NCBI GenBank assembly: GCA_014526335.1
Contig: JACTAT010000026.1
Span: forward strand, 1,869,565-1,933,564
Direction of reading: 5' to 3'
DNA: 64,000 nt
Source: Chrysaora quinquecirrha
Taxonomy: Eukaryota; Cnidaria; Scyphozoa; Semaeostomeae; Pelagiidae
Below the pieces are notes generated by a model. It was not told the DNA's origin, ran no database searches, and saw only the letters and a list, made by a program, of their open reading frames with translations. The translations under genes were made by a program, and so were the position numbers. Below are positions 12,601 through 27,400 of the stretch, one piece after another (the stretch's first letter is position 1; each line of letters opens with the position of its first letter).

Positions 12601-15132
12601 AACATCCCATAAGTCTTCCCTTGTACGTTTTTTGTGTGTCTGGAATCGGAAGCCTCCGACGAGGGGAGTTCACCCTTTGAAATCTTATACACTATTGCTA
12701 GAAATCGTATTGTTTTCATGGAAATCCCTTGGAAATCCTTGTACTTAAACAGAAATCTCTCACACCCTTTCGGAGAGTGCTATCCCTTGGCCCCCATAGT
12801 CTACTTTTTTCAGAATTCAGAAGAGATGCGAACCCAAAAAGAACCGCACCCGTAAAAAATAGATGTGTCCGTGGGAAGAAATCCTCGATGCGAAGGACCT
12901 TTGAATAAATTTTTCGGTCCTCTTTTACACAACTCCACAATGAATCATGAGACAAACCCGTGTTTAGAACACATCGAGAAATGAGAAATATTTATTACAA
13001 AGTCATATAACGATATTAATTAATTCAAAGTAGACCTCATTAATTTAACGAAATACTGTTATAAAATATCTTAAGGATTCTATGAAAATCAAGCGACCAA
13101 ATCCAATGAAATTGTTTCGGTCTTGCAACAAATTTCAACTATTTCGAATCTTTTTTATAATACAGAGATTAGAATCGTAAAGGTAATTTCGTTACATTTC
13201 ATGTCCGGAAATCTATTCTTGTGAGATTCACTCAGATTTTTAGAAAGTAGGGGTAAGCCGAAGGTTAAATCAACCCTCAAAAAGGCTTAGGAAATGAGAA
13301 AAGGCTCCAGAATTTTAAGCAGCAAAAGTATGTTTACTGCTATCTATAGCCTCAAGGTAAGGAGTGATACAAGGATCTTTCCTCGCTTTCCTTTTTTCAT
13401 GCAAAGGACGTTACCGCTAAATCGATCCTCACAGAAGTGCTTGGAAGATGAGAAATGGCTATGGACTCAGTCTCATTCTCTATAGTATCAAGGAGAAGAA
13501 TAAGGAGTGGTACAAGGATCATTCCTCGCTTCCCTTTTTCATGCAAAGAATGTTTCCGCTAAATCAATCCTCACTAAAGAGCTTGAAAGAAGAGGAAAGG
13601 TTATGATCTCAGCCTCATTATAAAAAGCCTCAAGGCGAAGAATAAGGAGTGGCACAAGGATCGTTACTCGCTACCTTTTTTCATTCCAAGGAAGTTACCG
13701 CTAAATCAATCCTCCCGAAAAAGTCGGAAGATGAGGAAATGGCTTAAGTATTACCAAGGTTCCTGCCATTTTATACCAGTGCTTTCTGCGATCTACAGCC
13801 TCAAGGCGAAGTGTATGGAGTGGCACAGGAAATGCATGTTTAAACCATCGAGAAAGTGCCCAAGGGCTATGACGGGCTATGAAAAGGTATGTAATTTCAA
13901 GCAACAGCAGCATGTTTTCTGCAAACTACAGTCTGGACGCAAATTATACGAGATGCCACATAAATCTCTTCTGGAGACGTCATTCCAAGATGAAAGAAAG
14001 AAGTACCCCAAGGATCTTTTCTTGAAACCTTTCTGATGCGAGTGAATTATGAGGGCAGCTTAGCAACCCAAGAAAGTCTATAAAATTCAGTATGGCGACA
14101 TGCTTTATGCAAATTATTTGCTTTAATTCATTAAAGTACCACAAGGATCTTTCCTGGAGCCTTTTTTGCGAACTTTTGACGGACATTTAAAGCACCGAAT
14201 CTTCAGGAACGAGTATTGTGAATCAGATCGTATAAATAATCAAGCAGGGTCGCTATCGCTTCTAAACCCAACTATAAACCAATGCCTGAGACCATAGTTA
14301 ATGCTCAGACATTGAAGAACTGAATGAAGTCTACAAGGGTATTCTTAGGAACCAGCAGGACAGGCCGCCACAAATAACAAAAAGCTAATTCACCAATTAG
14401 ATGGTCACGTAATATTTCTAGCTGTATCACGAGAAACAATACTACACAAACGATTCAGAAACTATTAGCGCTATCATAAAGATCGCTCCTTCTTTGTAGC
14501 CATAAATCTCAAACGGAACTTCTCTTCTCTCAGGACTACAATACCCGATTATAAGGGAAATCTCTTTCGGGAGTAACCGAGTTTGACCTCGTAAGTTTGA
14601 ATTGATTAACAGAGAATAGGAAGATGGTCAAATAAAAGTATTTTCATCTACGCTGTTGATATTTCAATGTTATTCTCTCTGTCATATGTTGTGAATTATC
14701 TTTCCATCTAATTATAAAGATAGAGATTTTAATTTTCGATCATTCATTTTCCGGTTCCAGTACCGTAATTGAGACTGCGTGTAGAGAGACATGGTCAAAA
14801 CATGCTTCGTTTCACACCAGCAATCTATTAATGGGGAAAGGGTTTAGGGTAGCGAAGCAAGAGAGGTATGTCCTGTACCTTCCCCGTCTACCGTTAATAT
14901 CAACATCATCGCAATCCTTAGCATCATCATCGTCATCAACGTCATTATCATCGTGATCATCATCATCATCATTATCGGTACCAACATCATTACCATCGTG
15001 ATCATCGACATTTACAATATCATTATTATCCTAATCATCGTCATCATCTTTGTCGTTATCAACATCATTATCATCATCATCGTCACCATCGTCATTATCA
15101 TCGTGATCATCATCATCATCATTATCATCATT

Positions 15133-15221
<89 letters not shown>

Positions 15222-15302
15222 TATCATCAACTTCATCAACATCCTAATCATCATCATCATCATCATCATCATCCTAATCATCATCATCATCATCATCATC
15301 CT

Positions 15303-15339
<37 letters not shown>

Positions 15340-15368
15340 ATCATCACCACCATGATCATCATCATCCT

Positions 15369-15416
<48 letters not shown>

Positions 15417-18400
15417 TATCACCATCAACTTCATCAACATCACAGTCATCTTCATAGCACATGCAAGTTTTCTGATTTTGACCAGTCATTGTGGCAGAAT
15501 GTTCCTAGTACATTCAAACCTATCTTACAATAGTCTTATTGATTCAAACCATCAGTATTCCACTGGATGTAACATTCCTCTATAATACAATCACTACTGT
15601 CATCATCATCATTATAATCTCTCTGATCCTTTTAATTAATGATCTTCCAATATTTAATGGGAATTCTCTAAAAGCTTCAACAGCAAAATTAATCGATACA
15701 GAAGAGCTTGTGGTGATTTAGATATTGCAATATATAGTCCAGCATATCAATGGAATATGTTAAAAACCCCACAATTGATATTTCTTTGATGTTGGTAAAA
15801 ACCATAAAGGTGATTAAAAAGGATCATTGTGTCAGTTTAATGTCAAAAAGCAAGATGTTTCGCGGGTTAATTTAAGAAAGTAATTTATTGCTAAGGAATT
15901 TTCTATGGAGAACTCTCCACTACATTACATCAAGTCCACGTTTGAAGCGATGTGAAATACCCCCTCTCTATTTGCAGTTCACAATGTATGCGCCTAATAC
16001 AACTATTTTCATAACTAGAAGCCTGGCTAAACTAGGAGACATTACCCTTCCATGTCTCCCAGTTTAACTTCCTCGGAAACTTAGTAGTGAACGGCAAAAT
16101 TTGTATGTATAATGTATGTATGTATTAGGCGTACAAAATTCTTTAACGTGAATTACAGAGCTAAGTTAAAAGCTTGTTTACAGCCTGGATCACAAATGTA
16201 GCAAGTGACACGCAAATATGGGGGACAACCTAAATATTTCTTGTCTCCCTTACTAGCCTTTCACTCGCATGTTTAGCCACCCTGGGAGACACACCGAATA
16301 CAATGTCGCACGCGATATGACTCCTAGTTTAGCAACAGCTTGTAATAAATGGTGTTCTCTGTCTTGATTTATCCTTGGGATACACTTGTTGTTTGGGGTC
16401 AGTCCTTGTCAGATTTGCATGGCCATGACAGGGGGGTATGGCCGGTTGGGGGTCTTTGCAAAAGGCTCTCTAATGGCTCCTGTAGTACATTCCGAAGTTG
16501 TTACATCGAGAGGGATGACTATAGGGTCGCACTGCTTAGATTGGCCCTGAGCTTTTCAGTTCCCTCCGTGCTAAGCGAAGAAATCCGTACCGTGCATGTG
16601 CCTATCTATCTGCCGTAGTAATAAGCATTTTCATTACCATTTTAAGTCTTGTTGAATTACTAGTTTTATCATACAAACCTGCAGTTTTGTAGATTTCAGC
16701 AAGGAGATACCCATTCAATGCCGGTTCATTTGCTGCCACCGGTAGGCAAGTAAAAGTAGGCATAGATGAATGCTTGCGAAGTTTCGGCTTTCTTACGAAG
16801 CTCTTTCGAGTTGTCCAAGACATGTTAGGTGCACATACGATGAGTCCACGAAATTACTAAACCCAAAATACTGTTTGACTGTGAAGTTCCAATTTTGCAA
16901 GGATTATGGTATTAACAGGGTATTAGCATTAGCAGATACTGATGCAAACGCCTTGATTATTTCAGCTGATTGAAGAATACCTCAAATTATTAACAGCAGA
17001 TTTTCAAATCGTGAAAACGACCGTGCTAAAGATGCAATAAGGCATTAGCATTAAACCTTCCATGCCACCAAGTTAATGAGCTTTATTTCCTTTCCTGTCC
17101 AAGCAATTTCGTCTGGTATTTCTTCTGTGGTTACAGTCAAAATTCTGAAACAATTTCAACAGTGTTTCTCACAATAGCTCAAAATAGTCGACTCTATCTG
17201 TTTCATTCCTGTAAATTGCATCCCCTAACTGTTTCGACTTTCACGATGCAATCGTCATCAAAGTCTTATACCAGCTTTTAGGAGTTTCTCGCAAAAATAG
17301 CTCCAAAAAATTCATTTCTTTTCTTGATAGCTGATGAATACAAACGCTGTTACGACTTGACCTCTGCTCTCGAAGTTTTGATGCTATGACTTTTAGCAAC
17401 GAGCTTCGAGGTGCCTCTCGCTGGTTTCCAAAACTCCGAGTCGTGGAAGAAATTTCTTCAGTTAGGGTACTTTAATACAGTTCCAGGCTGTTTGGCTTTA
17501 GTCGTCGCATTTTTCGTTCAGATTCTCGTAAAGCAACCTTTATTATTGGCTCTCAAAACAGCTTTATAATCATGAAAAGCTTTCACTTTCGAAAACCTTG
17601 AGAAATTTATGCGTTTTCGAAACTATTTCGACTTCATTCGTTGCGTCTACGGTGGAAATTATACAGCAAGATTCCCTGAACTGAATCGAAACTGCGATGC
17701 GTTACCTGTGGTAATTCTGAGATGCTCTATCGTAACTGCGATAACGTCTTGAACTGTAATAGCTCTCCTGTTGTAATTCTGGGGCAATCTTTCAGCAGTT
17801 CTCTCAGCTCGGAGTGCGTTCACCGATCTGAATCGAAACTCGATGCCTTTGCGTTACCAGTGGTAATTCTGAGATGCTTTATCGTAACTACAATGCCTTC
17901 ATGAACCGTAACACTTTTCTGTTTAAATTCTGAGGCAAGCTTTCAGCAGTGTCTCAGCTCGAAGTGCATTCTCCGATGTGAACGCTGATACCCCTCGTGT
18001 CGTAATTCCTAGGCAAGCCGTGTCTCAACTCAAAGTGCCTGGAACAATCTGAATCGAAACTGCAAGACTCTGAATACCATACACTTTCATGCAGGCAATA
18101 AACTTTAACGAAAAACTCTTCGATCAGTCGATATGAGTGTATCGAGTTTCTGCAACCTGCTTTCCGCTGTGTAGTGCCAAGTCAACAAGCGTTTACGAAT
18201 ATTTGTTTTACTGCCAACGCTGTAGGCAAATAAATAAGTTCCCATTGATCACACTTTGGAGATCTTTGAGTATCCGATTGCAAAGGTTTTAGAAATGAGA
18301 ATGATGCCAAACGACTCCAATGCTCGTATTTTGATGCTTTCTATCTGCAATCTGCTATCTCATAGCTGCATGGACGTATCTAAATCTATTAACAATCCTG

Positions 18401-21400
18401 CATTCTTTTACCTCAGCTCACATTCAAAACCTAAGGCTCTTACAATTTTGTTACTTAAATTTTCCTAGCAACCTTGTCATAGATTTTCTTCTCTAGGCAA
18501 AACTCACTCCAGCCTCCAACATGATAAGCAATGGATTCCCTTGCCTCTACAAGTTATAGCAGATCGATTTTGTTTAGAACGACCTCGTGCCAATGAATTG
18601 AGCTTGATTTTACCCAAGAAACCAAATTCAATGTCAGCCGAACCGCATTGAAAATGGCATTATTGCTAGGCCATAAAACGGAAATTGTGGCCTATCCTGC
18701 ATTGTTCGAATTATCTGCAAGCTAATTTTTAGTATGAAAGACACAAGAATACATTTCAGTTGGGTTCGTCGACTTTAAATTAAAAAACTCGGTGCAAACA
18801 AAAAATCCACAGAAAGTGAAATGAGATTTAGTGTAAGATCTGGCTTTGAGTTGTCAAAGGAAAGCAAAAACAGACAATTTGAAAGTACTGAAAACGCTAA
18901 ATCGATCGACCATCAGTTCCTCTTGAAAGCTCTGAGCACCCACAGAAATTGAAACACTACAACGTTGTCTCCATTGCTAGATCAGCAGCCTCTATCAAGC
19001 GAGGCACTAAGGGTCTTACTAGCTTTCCTAAAATCCTAAAATCTTGGTGTGATACTGTAAACCAAATTAACAAGCACGTTTGCGAGAATACACTTTGTTT
19101 TAATAAGTAACTGGTCAATAAGTAACACGGTCTGGGGTTTTGTCAACCCTTGGGTTGGCTTGGGTTCAGATAGCTCTCTTTATATAGTAAGTCATTGCAA
19201 TTCTAGTTAATTACATTTAAAAGCACGAAAAGAGCCAGAAAGAGTTTTTAGGGGTACCAGTCACTCTGTGAGGCTGCAGTACGAGATATTTTAAGAAACT
19301 TTGAGGGCTGGACTAAAAGTTTAGTTGCTTGTTGAAAATAGGGTAACACCCCATGCAATGTCTGTACAGTAGGGTTGCCGGATATTCGATACATTGGGGG
19401 AAACCATAATCAAGAATCTTTTGAGCTTTCTGAACCCGAAAATAAATTACTGGGTCTGATAAACAGTACCAGCGTTTACAAGGAACACACTCGTAAGAAA
19501 CCTCTTATAAGAAGCTGTGCAAGCCATTTTCGTAAAAATCAAGAAATTCTTCTTGAATAGTCTAGATGGGCAACTGCAACTATGAAAGGCCCTACTGTAG
19601 TTGCTTATTGAGGACTTGCGTATCGAAAAAGCGTTCCGTAGGTAGAAAAATCTTGCGTCGAACCTGGTGAAATAGAAGTGCGTGGGTTTAATCTTGATCC
19701 TAACCTTTACACCAGTCCTTACCGTAACTTTAACCATCACCCAGTCATTATAACTCTGCTTGCAAACAGAGAACCTATGGTAACGATTGCTTATACCGTT
19801 TTAACGATTTTTAAAGAGTTCAGCTTCGTACAAGCTTCAAACGGTAACGGAAAGTCTAAAAACTAAAAAATTAAGACATTCTGTACTATTTTCACTTGTA
19901 AAAGACATGATATGAACAGTTGTTTACAGGGATACTTAATGACCTATATGTTAAGAAGCATTGAATATCAAAACTTATACATTTGACTATTCAACCAGTA
20001 TTAGTCATAGCCTCAGCTATTTGACATTTAGTACTGCATTTACTCGTACATTCGCTATTGTATTGAATAAGCTACAAGCCATGCCAACAGATAAAGCTTA
20101 ATCAAGATTAGTTGTGTATCAAAGGCTTTTTGATTGATCCATGGGTATCAGTTGTATTCTATGATAAGTACTAATCTCACAAAACCGACGCCATCTGGGT
20201 CAAAGGTTGATGGTTTTGCAATGACACTAAGTAATCAGTGTACAACATGTCACGTATACCCAAAGCTCCTACGCAGTGGCAAGCTCCCGCTCGATCACCG
20301 CCTGAGCCATTCAATGACACTAAGTAATCAGTGGACAACATACAGTATAGGATTTCTAGGAAAGATGTATGAGATTTGCAGGGAATGAACTGCACCTCGC
20401 ATATGTCCATTAAAACTAGTATAAGATCGAAGATTTTTACTTGAGATAATCAAAGCTCAAGTTAAAGGTATTTAGAGAACACAAGGGAGGCAAATGGCCC
20501 TATTCTCGAAAATTCGGTAAATTTTTTGAGGCAAACATTCCCCCCTTTCCAGCGCAAAAATCAGCAAAGTTTTTGCACGTTGCTTTAATAAGTCTCTCTT
20601 GAATTTCATGAAAAACGGTCAGTGAAAAGCACCTTTTAAATCACATCAAACTTAAAACATTCACAGCACCCATGATACAGATGACGGTTAGGGTGGTGAA
20701 AGCTTGCAGAAAGACAAGTTTTGAACATGTTGAATTCGAAAACTGCAATGAAAGTCTTACTACATATATGATCCAGAACAAACCCCATCGCTAGATTTGA
20801 TCACGAAAATACCCATTCTCGATACTGGGCCTATTTTTTGCATACTAGAAACTCATGACTACTATACAGCTAGGTCTTCACATATGAAAAACCGTCGATT
20901 AAAAATATAAACCTAAAAGAGGTATTCTATGAATATAAATGAAAAAGAAATTGAAAACACTCACCTAGTTCAAGTCGAGGTCGGATGGCTTTCTTCTTCT
21001 TTAGAATAAATTCGCATTTCGATTTCGGCGAAACAGGTTCGAAGACTAATTCATTTTCGAGTAATGGCGTAGTTGCGATATTCGCCGAGTTCGCACTTGA
21101 TTGTCGAACGTGGTTCATTTTAATACAAAATGGAATTTCGTGACCTAAAAACAAGAAAAAAATTCATTAGCACTGGGAATCTTATCGCTCAATTCGTTCC
21201 ATACTTTAACATAGCTAAGAAAGTTTCTTCTTAACCTAACCAAAACATGTTTGCGTTTCAGGAAAAATGCTTGCCCGCAAAATTTGTTGGTAATTTTCAA
21301 GTAATAACCCACAACCCAATACAGGCATTGCTGCTAATTATCAAATCTTAAAATTAAAGACAACAAAAATTATGGATAATACACAAGATGTAAACAAGTG

Positions 21401-24400
21401 AAAAATGATAATACTAGGTTGTTTCGATAATTCATGGTACTAAATTTTGTTTCCGCTGAAACTAGCATTCATGGTATTATACTAGCTGTTTTTAGAAATT
21501 CGGTTTTCGCCTCAATGGCTGAAACAGGAGCCATTTTCTAAGGGCTTAACTTTAGGTGCTGTGGCGTCGCGGTTTAATCCAGCTGACTCGAGGTGGTCGG
21601 GGCTCAGTGTGGTCAGGGTTCGAGCCCAGTCACGGTAGCGTCATAGCCAGGGTCGAGGTCTTGATTAGTTAACCTACTACTGAGGTCCTAGCGACTGCCA
21701 CTAAAACACCATTTCACAATTTCACTCCATTAGTTAACCTACCACTGGGATCCTAGCGACTGGCGCTAAAACACAATTCACCTTCACCTTCACCTTTAGG
21801 TTCCCATAAGAGGTTTCCTATAAAAACAAGACTGTGCAGTACCTACCCAGCTCCGGTGATGCATAGAGATATATTCATAAACATAATTCAAAAACCAGCT
21901 ACCTTGATCAACTGCATGAGCATAAAATACACAAACCCAGAAACCAATGTTAGCACTGCACCCTTGAAATCTCGCGTGATTCATAATTTTACCAATAATT
22001 TTACCGCTGAATTCCACAATGTTGTTTTAACTCGTAAAATATGCGATTTAGACAGAATTAGCCGAAGAATTCCGACAATTTTTACAGTTGTAGGTTAAAT
22101 AAGTTTGGAATCATTTAATTTGATAGATGTAGTCATTTTAAGCCAACATTCAAAGCAACAGGTCCGAATCTACGGGCATCGGTTAGACGATGAAATAATT
22201 CGTTACTGCAGTTTGTATATTTGATGAAACTTTATTTCTGTAAATCCACGTAACACACTTTCTTAATTTGAAACACCTAATACTGAGCTTTCTTAACTTT
22301 TTAACAAGCCGAGTACTAATTTCTCATAAAAAGTACATTTTGTCAACTTTCCTGGGGCTATAAAAGCACCACCCACAAATTACGCTATCTAATTCTTATT
22401 TGGCGGAGACACACAAGATAATATTTGTATATTTAACTAAAAGTGACTCTTGTAACAAGATCAAACTCAGACTGTTTCGGGTTAATAAAATCTACAAAAT
22501 TTTTGGCAGAATTTCACATATAACAAGATTTCGGATAGAACGCGAAATGACAGTGGTTTTAAAAAGACGTCAGCTTAGAGTAAAAGCCGCGCATTACTGT
22601 TCTTTGTGACATTCAGCCGTCTCTTAAACCTGTCAAGCTATTTTGGTCTTGACCACATGTAGCGATCTAAAAGAGACCCAGGTTCCCTGAAACGTTGATT
22701 TTGCTCCTTCGAATGTCTGAGTCGTGTTTTTGTTCTGTTTAAGGCCCTAGTCAAACCATCAAACATAGTTGGTCAAACATTTGACAGTTGTTTTACAGCA
22801 ATGTTTTACCGTTTGGCCACGTCATTAAACAGTGTACCAAAAGCAGAATTTGCTTAGCAATTTTTAACAAAAGCACTCTTTTTCTGCTTTTCACGAGAAG
22901 CATAATTTTCGAGTAATACTGTGCAACGTGGTCAGACAGTCAAACAATTGATTGACGAGCAAATTTCAGGTGTTTGACAAACAATGTTTGATCGTTTTTT
23001 TGGGCGTAGCCTTACGTTTCAAGTAGACTAATTCCACGAGTCGTAGTTTTCGCTTTTTAGGCCAATCTGATGTAGATAGGTCGCTCATCAAAACCGCTCT
23101 GAGCATTAGGCCATCCAATTCAATTTTCTTAAGTAAACAGTTGTTACTGGTGCTAAAGGCTGCCGTTTCTGTTTGCGAAGAGTGGGTAATGAGTCTAAGT
23201 TCTAAGGTACGAGAGGATTGCTCTGTTTGATTAAATGCTCTTTGCCGGCATATAGCTACGAAACCCTATAATCGCACACAAGGTTTAACAGCAGTAAACA
23301 CTTGCTAATGGAACGTTCTCTTTAAATAAGTGAAACGTTGCTACTATAAAATAGATTGATAAAATGAATAAATTGTCATACCTATTAAAGGATAAGCCGC
23401 GCTCTCTTTGCCTGAAACAACCCAAAGTTGGTAGTCGCTTGAATCTGCGTTCTGCAAGGACAGAAACGAAATAACATAAATATAATGACCAAGGGCAATT
23501 CACTCTTTGAAAGCTCGTACACCTTTGCTGGAACACCCCTATAGATTGTTTTCTTGAAAATCCCTTGTGCTATGACGGAAATCTTGTTCTCTCTTTTGAT
23601 GACTGAAATGCCCCTCGATAATGAAAAGAGTTGGTTACATCATTTACTTATAGTAGATCAATAGTACCTCATCCGATGGTCACTTGAACAGATTTTGGTT
23701 TGGACGTCCCGCCGAACCTTCAACAATATTGCAGTCTTGAAACCGATTCGCTAACTAAAAGTCGTATCCGAATATCTTCTTCTTAGAGTGCCATATAAGA
23801 AAATACCCGAATTAATCGAATTATAAAAACGTCGGTAGTGTGGAGCATCGGTGCTGTTTACCGTAATACCGAAAATCAGAGCCGTTCCTTTAAGAACTAA
23901 CGCCAACTAGATGTAACCGCTAATTTACTTGCGTGGACATGTCAGCAACTAGTCAGAACTTATAGGATACAGTTGATCGCGGCCGCAAAAGCGCTCAAGC
24001 CGACTGCGACTGACGGGGATCAGTTGTCACCTAATCGCCAGGGGCAACGGAAGCATGGGGGCAGTGGGGGCGATTGACCCCTTTTCCTTATAAAAATTGT
24101 GAAATTCTGTAATTTTTCAATTGTTTTTCCCTGAACTTATTGCTTCTGCCCCCGCTGCATGGTGCCTTGCTTCCGGCGCCACCGCTAATCGCAGGAGTAG
24201 AACATGCCCAACTTTACATAACTGTTCGCCGACTACTTGCCGTCAAAAAAGAAATAGTTGCAAGAGCGCTAATGTCGACAGGGTTACGATAATTAGTTCC
24301 AACAAATCGCCGATTAGCAGCCGACAATTATTTCTGACTGTGCGCAATGTCGTCATAAGGCTGGCTATATACACTAAGGTGCCTTATTGATAGAAAGACT

Positions 24401-27400
24401 GGTAGAAAAGGTGACTGTTATCATTTTACCTGAATGTCAAAACCATCCAAGGCCATCTTGACGACTGATTTCACATCATCTTCGTTTGTAACGGGTAATG
24501 ATAGAGGCTGCAAAAGCAATTAATAATCGCAATGAAAGACATATTCGTGAAGAACATATTCAAGATGGGTCTCTCTGCTTGGCACAGAGGGGGCACTGAA
24601 TAGCCTAGGGCTAATCTAAGCAGCGCAACTTCAATCTTCCCTCTCGATGTGACCACTGACCACACCTTGGGATTCATTTTGCCTTTGCCAGGAATTACAG
24701 AAAGCTGGCAACTCTCCCGCTCTTAATGGTGAATTGGTTTGTGAGTGGTGAGTGGGCATCGAACTTCTTACCACCAAAGAGTCGCTCGCTCGCCATTTGG
24801 AATTCTCGCTGCAAAATGTAACAGCGAAAGGGAGAAACTGGTTTAGCCTTTATTGTGCAAATCGGTCCCGGGGGGAAGGGGTACTTGTCCTTGAAATGTG
24901 CTGGGATGTGACCCCACATAAGAAAGTACCACCCGCCAGTAAACGGACTAGTGTTTCTTTTTATATCAAGTACTTGTGGTAGTAAAACATGAATAAAGTC
25001 AACTACAGAGCCCAAGTGAAAAATTATCATGAGGATTGAACAAAGCTCGCAGAAATTCTCAAGCTTATGGGAGTTTATTGAAGATGAGATGAAAGGCCAA
25101 GGCAGACGAATTCGAATACAACTTGGGTTTAGTCAATAAGTACACCAAATTCATTGGCAGTTTTACTGGTTATTCACTGAAAAAAGACGAACATTTCGAG
25201 TGTTTCAATGGGCGCTAGTACTTCACCATTGTCAAAATGGAAGGTTTTCTGGCCTAAGTGGAAGACGCTACATACAGTATGAATTCTCGATGTCGCGTGG
25301 CTGAGTTTGACGGGTTGAAAAGATCGAAACTTTAGGTGAGTTTTCCGTTTTTGTTTATGTTCTTTATCTCCATTTCATTATTTGCTTTTCATTTACTTTT
25401 ACTCTTTATAATACATTACTCTTTCAACGAAAAGACCCTGAATCTTTGGGATTGGCTTTTCAGAGCTCGCCTTTCCATGAAATGGGCCTACTGCATGTCG
25501 ACGTTGTTTCTAGAGGCGAACGGAGCACCAGAAAAATGATTTGATGCGTCTAGGCCTCGGAATTCTCGGGCACCACGCCCTTCAGACTCTCGGAAACGAG
25601 GGCCAGGCCCTTTTCTAAAGATACTTTTTGTTATGAAAACAATACTGAAATCCCAAGTCTTTGAGATGTCGCGATGAATTTGATGGAACTTTCTCCCTTG
25701 GGTTCGCTACTGGTGGTTTACCAGGCCTTCATAGCAGCGATGGCTTCGCAATAATTAATGGCTTCCTTGTATGTCACTAGAACGGTTTCAAAGCGTCGCA
25801 TGGGTTTCAATAGCATAATAATATTTTTCAGAGCACTATATTGGTTTCGTTTGGATTGGTTTCGTTTTCATAGTATTTCTTTTGGCTATTAGCGGTTTCT
25901 TGGACACTGCAATGGTTTCTGACAATAGCAATGGTTTCGATAAGCCGGAAGCCCAGAAAAGACTGACTGGAAAGTTTTCACACGCTTAGCCTTTTCTTTT
26001 CCAATTTCACACGGCTGGCCTTCTCTATCTTTCAAATACGTTTAGATAAAATCAGTGGATTCTGTGGGCATAGTTAAGATAAAAAAAACTGTTTCATATT
26101 ATCTATGGATGAAAGGAAACTTTAAAGAAACGAGGGGTCAATTAGATTTGATTTGCTTTTCTTAGATAAAAATCTGTAGAAAAAGGAAAAAAGCAGGGTC
26201 CAGTCAGCTGATTTTCGCTTGTTACACGTTTTTTTTTATAAGAAGTTTTTTTTGGGCCAGTATTGAAACTTTCTTAGATATTTCATGTTTTCAGTACCAA
26301 AACTTTCTTGTGACTTTCTTAGCAAAAATTCTGGAATACAGTATTTCTAAGAATGCACAGTTTAAGGCACTGTATACATTGCACAAATACCACGTTTTTT
26401 CAAAGAAAATAATCATTAGACTCGTTTAATAGCAAGATGAGCGACTTAACAGAAGAGCAAAAATAACACACAGAGCATTAGGAGTGAAAGTATGAAACAG
26501 AACTTTCTTAAGTTTCAAGAATCCAGTATTGAAATTTCTTAAGTTTTTAAGATGTCGAGCACTACTTTCTTATAAACCACTTTCTTATAAAAAAAACGTG
26601 TTAGCAATGTTTTGCGATCTGGCAAAACAGTGAAACGGGTCAAACATTGCTTGTGCGCCAAATTTCAGAATATTACAATGTTGTGTAAGGCCTCGGCCAA
26701 ACGATCAAACATTGTTGGTCCAACATTTCAAATTTGATTTACAACAAATGTTTGACCGTTTGGCAACGTCCAAAAATCGCTGTCCAACAACGATGTCATT
26801 GCTCATGCACAAGCACGAACGCCTTGTTGCTAAGAAGTTTTGCTAGTTGTTGAAATGTTTCAAGTTGTTGCAGTTTGCCAAAAACAAAAGAAATGTTTGA
26901 CAAGAAATGTTGAAAAGGCGGCCAAACGATCAAACATTGCTTGACGAGCAAAAATAAGCAAAATTTGTGGCGCGGTGTTTTTGAAAAAGTTCAAAAACAT
27001 GTTTTGTTTGACGCACGTAAGAAATGTTAGACGAGCAATGTTTTTGGTCGTGGCCAAACGGTCAAACATTTTGCTTGACAAGCATATTTCAGATGTTGGA
27101 CAAACAATGTTTGATCGTTTGGCTAGGGCCTAAAAATGATGATTTGAAAGGCAACTTACAGTACGATTTTTCTGGTCTTCTTCTCTGTTAATAATTCTGA
27201 TCGGAATAGTTTTCCCAGCTTCGAAAGCCCTTTGCTCTCCGATTGTCCTGCAGAAAATAAAATATTTTGCTTGAAGTTAGCTTGAAATAATGAGAGCTTC
27301 TCTTGACTTGTAACTCCAAGAAGAGAACTTATAAGTTATGACTCCATGTTGTGTTTACTTTGACTTTGACACAGTCATAATATGATTGACAACTCGTGAT

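Noticed and set aside
14953..15585. 210-codon plus-strand frame of mostly Ile and an opposite frame of mostly Met
   Set aside because: A direct consequence of the ATC microsatellite; no splice sites, domains or normal composition.
24752..24982. 76-codon plus-strand and 111-codon minus-strand frames at 24.7-25.0 kb
   Set aside because: Overlapping frames on both strands with no domain; next to an unnamed repeat.
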